The notes under the pieces: model-generated | What the model saw: the letters and a program-made list of their open reading frames with translations, nothing else | What the model was told of the DNA's origin: nothing | The model's database searches: none | Source of the DNA: Bacteroidota bacterium | GTDB lineage: Bacteria; Bacteroidota; Bacteroidia; Chitinophagales; Chitinophagaceae | DNA length: 34,749 bases | Reading direction: 5' to 3' | Assembly (NCBI GenBank): GCA_947454025.1 | Contig: CANGIZ010000019.1 | Span: 1-34,749, forward strand | In this document: positions 31,683 to 34,749 of the stretch, piece by piece | Layout: every line of letters starts with the position of its first letter | Numbering within the stretch: the first letter of the stretch is position 1 | Made by a program: the position numbers and the translations under genes

Positions 31683-32051
31683 ATGAGTGTTTCCATAAAC
31701 CCTATCGATTTAAAAGCGGCAGATGCGCGTGGAGCACTACATTATTTTAATACCAATAGAACAGGTGAATTTTTATTGGTGTATCGAAATGCAGGATCAG
31801 TAAGTGGTCAACATTATCATAAAGGGATTTCGGCTGGAAAAAATCCCGAAGACATGCTTTTAGTGCAAGGTTCAGCATCTTTGCATTGGAAAGATTTAAC
31901 AACAAATGTAGAGGAAACAATAACCTTAGTTGCTCCAACAAGAGTATTCATCCAAGCCAATGTTTGGCATGAACTAACAGCTATCACGGATATTGTTTTT
32001 ATAGAATTAAACAGTTTAGCAGACGGGAGTGAAGATACTTTTCGGCTCTAA
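31683..32051 (+). CDS. Cupin-like (dTDP-sugar epimerase-type) protein
   Basis: A 122-residue single-domain cupin reading LLVYRNAGSVSGQHYHKGISAGKNPEDMLLVQGSASLHWKDL. The HYHKG...(E)D motif 1 (His46, His48, Glu57) and the later VNVWHEL-like block (QANVWHELTAI, His99) make a near-complete metal-binding cupin. Similar proteins act as small epimerases or isomerases or as sensors; WxcM-like sugar-nucleotide cupins share the pattern. It sits between the DUF1835 gene and parC with gaps of 45 and 11 bases and is probably in the same operon. No clear reason for this location is known. Confidence 0.75.
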   Translation: MSVSINPIDLKAADARGALHYFNTNRTGEFLLVYRNAGSVSGQHYHKGISAGKNPEDMLLVQGSASLHWKDLTTNVEETITLVAPTRVFIQANVWHELTAITDIVFIELNSLADGSEDTFRL

Positions 32052-32062
32052 TAATTAGACAT

Positions 32063-34585
32063 ATGGCAAAAGAGAAAAATTTAAGCAGGGTAACAGAAAA
32101 TGAATCAGGCGTTCAAGGGCAGTATAAAAACTGGTTCTTGGATTATGCATCTTATGTTATTTTGGAGAGAGCAGTTCCTGCAATCGAAGACGGACTAAAA
32201 CCAGTACAACGAAGAATCTTACACGCCATGAAGGAAATGGACGATGGAAGATTTAACAAAGTAGCGAATATCATTGGACAAAGTATGCAGTATCATCCAC
32301 ATGGTGATGCAAGTATTGGGGATGCGCTAGTAAACATTGGTCAAAAAAATCTTCTTGTAGAAACCCAAGGTAACTGGGGTGATGTTCGAACTGGAGATTC
32401 TGCAGCGGCATCAAGATATATTGAGGCTCGTTTGAGCAAGTTTGCTTTGGAAGTAGCATTTAATGCAAAAACTACCGAGTGGGCTTTAAGTTATGATGGT
32501 CGTAAAAACGAACCTGTAACATTGCCAATGAAGTTTCCTTTATTGCTAGCACAGGGTGCGGATGGTATTGCAGTAGGATTGTCCACTAAAATTTTGCCAC
32601 ATAATTTTAACGAATTATTGGAAGCGAGCATCAAACATTTAAGAGGTCGTAAGTTTGAATTATTGCCAGATTTTCAAACTGGAGGCATGATTGATGCGTC
32701 TAATTATAATGATGGTAAACGAGGAGGTAAAGTAAGGGTGCGTGCGCATATTGAGGAGTTAGACAAAAAGACTTTGTTAATTAAAGACGTTCCATATAGT
32801 GTAACTACAACTCAATTAATGGAGAGTATTACCAAGGCCAATGACCAAGGTAAGATCAAAATTAAAAAAGTTACCGACGTAACGGCTGCAGATGTTGAAA
32901 TTCAAATAGATTTGGCAACAGGCATTTCTCCCGATATTACAATAGATGCTTTGTATGCTTTTACGGATTGTGAAATTAGCTTGTCGCCAAATGCTTGTGT
33001 GATTGTAGAGAATAGGCCACAGTTTTTAGGTGCAAGTGACTTATTAAAATATTCTGTTGATCATACGAAGAGTTTATTAAAAGCAGAATTAGAAATTCAA
33101 TTAAAAGAGTTAGAGGATAAATGGCATTTCACGAGCTTGGAAAAAATCTTCTTCGAAGAAAAAATCTATCAGGAATTAGAGAAAAAGCATTTGAATTGGG
33201 AAAAGGTTATTGATGCAATTGATAAAGCTTTTGAACCATTTAAGAAGAAATTTAAAAAGCCAATTGAACGTGCCGATTTATTAAAGTTAACGGACAAGCC
33301 AGTTAGACGTATCTATAAATTAGATATCGAAGACCTGATTCAACAAATTAAAGGAATTGAAGCAGACATTAAGGAAACCAAACATCATTTGGAAAACTTA
33401 GTAGACTATGCGGTGAGTTATTATGAAGGCCTGCAAAAAAAGTATGGTAAAGGGAAGGAACGTAAAACGGAGATTAAAGAATTCGATACGATCCAAGTTA
33501 AACAAGTAGCTATTGCCAATACGAAATTGTATATTAATAAAGCCGAAGGTTTTATTGGCACTAGTTTAAAGAAAGACGAGTTCTTATGTGATTGTACTGA
33601 CTATGATGATATCATTGCTTTTACCAAGTCGGGTACTATGAAAGTAGTGAAAGTGTCAGACAAGGTATTCATTGGAAAAGATATTATCCATGCGGCTGTT
33701 TTCCAAAAAAATGACGAACGTACAACTTATAATATGGTGTATGTGGATGGGGCTAGTGGAATAAGTTATGCTAAGCGATTTAATGTAACTGGAGTAACGC
33801 GTGATAAAGAATATCCTTTGGCAAAGAGTGCAGAAAAGTCAAAAGTACATTATATGTCGGTGAATGCAAATGGAGAAGCGGAGTCGGTTAAAATTATTTT
33901 AAGTCCAAATTGTACGGCACGTATAAAAGAATTTGATTTCTATTTTGAAACCTTAGAAGTGAAAGGACGAAGCAGTGTTGGGAATCAGGTTACAAAGTAT
34001 CCAATTAAAACTGTACGCTTAAAAGAAGCAGGCAAGAGTACATTGGTGGGTCGTAAACTTTGGTTTGATGACAAATTTGGTCGTTTAAATAGTGAAGAAA
34101 AAGGAATTTATTTAGGCACTTTTGAGGACGAAAAATTATTAGTGTTTACTAAGGATGGTTATTATGAAGTAACTGATACGGAACAATCTCAAAGATTCGA
34201 TCCCGAAAAAGTATTGAGTATTGAAAAGTTCAATCCCGAAAAAATTGTAACCGCGGTTTATTTAGACAAGGATAAATTACAATTTAATATTAAGCGCTTT
34301 AAAATTGAAACTACCACTTTGAGATCTCCTTTTATTTGTATTAAAGAAGGTGCTGGCAATTACTTAGCTGCGGTCACAACAGCTATTGAACCCATCTTGG
34401 TTGTAAATACCGGGAAAGGAGCTCAAGTAAGAAAATCTAAATTTAAAGTAAGTAAAATTGTAGACATCATGGGTTGGAAAGCGGTAGGTACTAAATTGAC
34501 CGATTTTAACAAAACCATCGAAATGGAATGGGAAACCAAGGTAGTCATCAAAGATCCTAACGACGAACAGCCAGAATTGTTCTAA
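32063..34585 (+). CDS. parC: Topoisomerase IV-type subunit A (GyrA/ParC-like)
   Basis: An 840-residue DNA-breakage subunit of a type IIA topoisomerase. Family landmarks: DYASYVILERAVPAIEDGLKPVQRRIL (28-53), the active-site tyrosine in AASRYIEARLSKFA (Tyr119), HPHGD (78-82), a coiled-coil tower (about 340-440) and a C-terminal DNA-wrapping pinwheel (about 480-830) with degenerate GyrA-box repeats. In the quinolone-contact helix the residue at the Ser83 position of E. coli GyrA is Ala83 (HPHGDASIGD), while Asp87 is kept. Partner of the ParE-like subunit upstream. It is likely the last gene of the operon before cvfB, which starts 36 bases later. Confidence 0.94.
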   Translation: MAKEKNLSRVTENESGVQGQYKNWFLDYASYVILERAVPAIEDGLKPVQRRILHAMKEMDDGRFNKVANIIGQSMQYHPHGDASIGDALVNIGQKNLLVETQGNWGDVRTGDSAAASRYIEARLSKFALEVAFNAKTTEWALSYDGRKNEPVTLPMKFPLLLAQGADGIAVGLSTKILPHNFNELLEASIKHLRGRKFELLPDFQTGGMIDASNYNDGKRGGKVRVRAHIEELDKKTLLIKDVPYSVTTTQLMESITKANDQGKIKIKKVTDVTAADVEIQIDLATGISPDITIDALYAFTDCEISLSPNACVIVENRPQFLGASDLLKYSVDHTKSLLKAELEIQLKELEDKWHFTSLEKIFFEEKIYQELEKKHLNWEKVIDAIDKAFEPFKKKFKKPIERADLLKLTDKPVRRIYKLDIEDLIQQIKGIEADIKETKHHLENLVDYAVSYYEGLQKKYGKGKERKTEIKEFDTIQVKQVAIANTKLYINKAEGFIGTSLKKDEFLCDCTDYDDIIAFTKSGTMKVVKVSDKVFIGKDIIHAAVFQKNDERTTYNMVYVDGASGISYAKRFNVTGVTRDKEYPLAKSAEKSKVHYMSVNANGEAESVKIILSPNCTARIKEFDFYFETLEVKGRSSVGNQVTKYPIKTVRLKEAGKSTLVGRKLWFDDKFGRLNSEEKGIYLGTFEDEKLLVFTKDGYYEVTDTEQSQRFDPEKVLSIEKFNPEKIVTAVYLDKDKLQFNIKRFKIETTTLRSPFICIKEGAGNYLAAVTTAIEPILVVNTGKGAQVRKSKFKVSKIVDIMGWKAVGTKLTDFNKTIEMEWETKVVIKDPNDEQPELF

Positions 34586-34621
34586 TTTTATAAAAGGTGC
34601 TTGAAACCAAAAAATGATATT

Positions 34622-34749
34622 ATGTCAACTATTAATGTAGGTCAATTTAATCTGATGCGTGTAGACCGAAAGGTAGACTTTGGTTTTTATATGGACGATG
34701 GCGGAGAAGGTATTTTATTGCCGAAGCGTTTTGTGCCTTCGGGCTTACA
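34622..34749 (+). CDS. cvfB: CvfB/YitL-like S1 RNA-binding protein, N-terminus (partial)
   Basis: The last 128 bases encode MSTINVGQFNLMRVDRKVDFGFYMDDGGEGILLPKRFVPSG and run off the window edge. The pattern (GxxN.L.V...V.FG.YLD...GE.LLPK...P.G) matches the first S1-like domain of the CvfB (YitL) family, RNA-binding proteins of about 280 residues that affect virulence or stress gene expression in Firmicutes and are widespread in Bacteroidota. The rest of the gene is outside the window. It lies on the same strand as parC, 36 bases downstream. Confidence 0.85.
   Translation, partial: MSTINVGQFNLMRVDRKVDFGFYMDDGGEGILLPKRFVPSGL

Overview
The window is chromosomal DNA from a member of the Bacteroidota, most likely Chitinophagales/Chitinophagaceae. 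The supporting signs are low GC, TAnnTTTG -7 promoter boxes with TTTG/TTG -33 boxes, starts without Shine-Dalgarno sequences, the rpmG-DUF4295-ftsY order, a type IX secretion (T9SS) sorting domain, and the split OstA-like/LptD and DUF2027-Smr families. The genus is not certain.

Layout. (1) 1-1285: end of rpmG, the DUF4295 protein, a terminator, and ftsY. (2) 1320-5652: a beta-barrel protein on the minus strand, then polyprenyl diphosphate synthase, an amino-acid permease and a DUF2027-Smr protein on the plus strand. (3) 5668-7164: RNase P RNA, then prfB, which needs a programmed +1 frameshift. (4) 7154-13460: envelope block with an OstA-like protein, an MlaD-like MCE protein and a murein amidase on the minus strand, divergent from LptD. 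(5) 13464-15876: minus-strand operon of a class I isoprenoid synthase-like protein, ung and plsC. (6) 15912-19255: a quinoprotein-like lipoprotein, then a very AT-rich stretch of three orphan genes and a recombinase remnant that abuts tRNA-Arg(TCT). (7) 19398-22970: tcdA, a Ycf48-like propeller protein, a small YCII-like protein, tRNA-Val(TAC) with a near-ideal promoter and a terminator, and a THUMP RNA methyltransferase. (8) 22971-27071: accessory AT-rich block with an HTH protein, a large surface protein with phage-tail-fibre-like repeats, a T9SS-sorted partner, and a cupin plus AraC pair. (9) 27075-34749: a NamZ-type muramidase and a YkgJ cysteine-cluster protein on the minus strand, then parE, a DUF1835 protein, a cupin, parC and the start of cvfB on the plus strand.

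How the genes fit together. Most of the window is housekeeping: membrane targeting, isoprenoids, RNase P, peptide release, LPS export, lipid and murein turnover, tRNA modification and DNA topology. The accessory content sits in two AT-rich islands, 17.6-19.25 kb and 22.97-27.07 kb. The points most worth following up are the tail-fibre-like/T9SS/HTH locus, the isoprenoid synthase-like protein of unknown product, the prfB frameshift site with a perfect AGGAGG in an SD-poor genome, and several genes whose -7 box ends 3-5 nt before the start codon, which suggests leaderless mRNAs.
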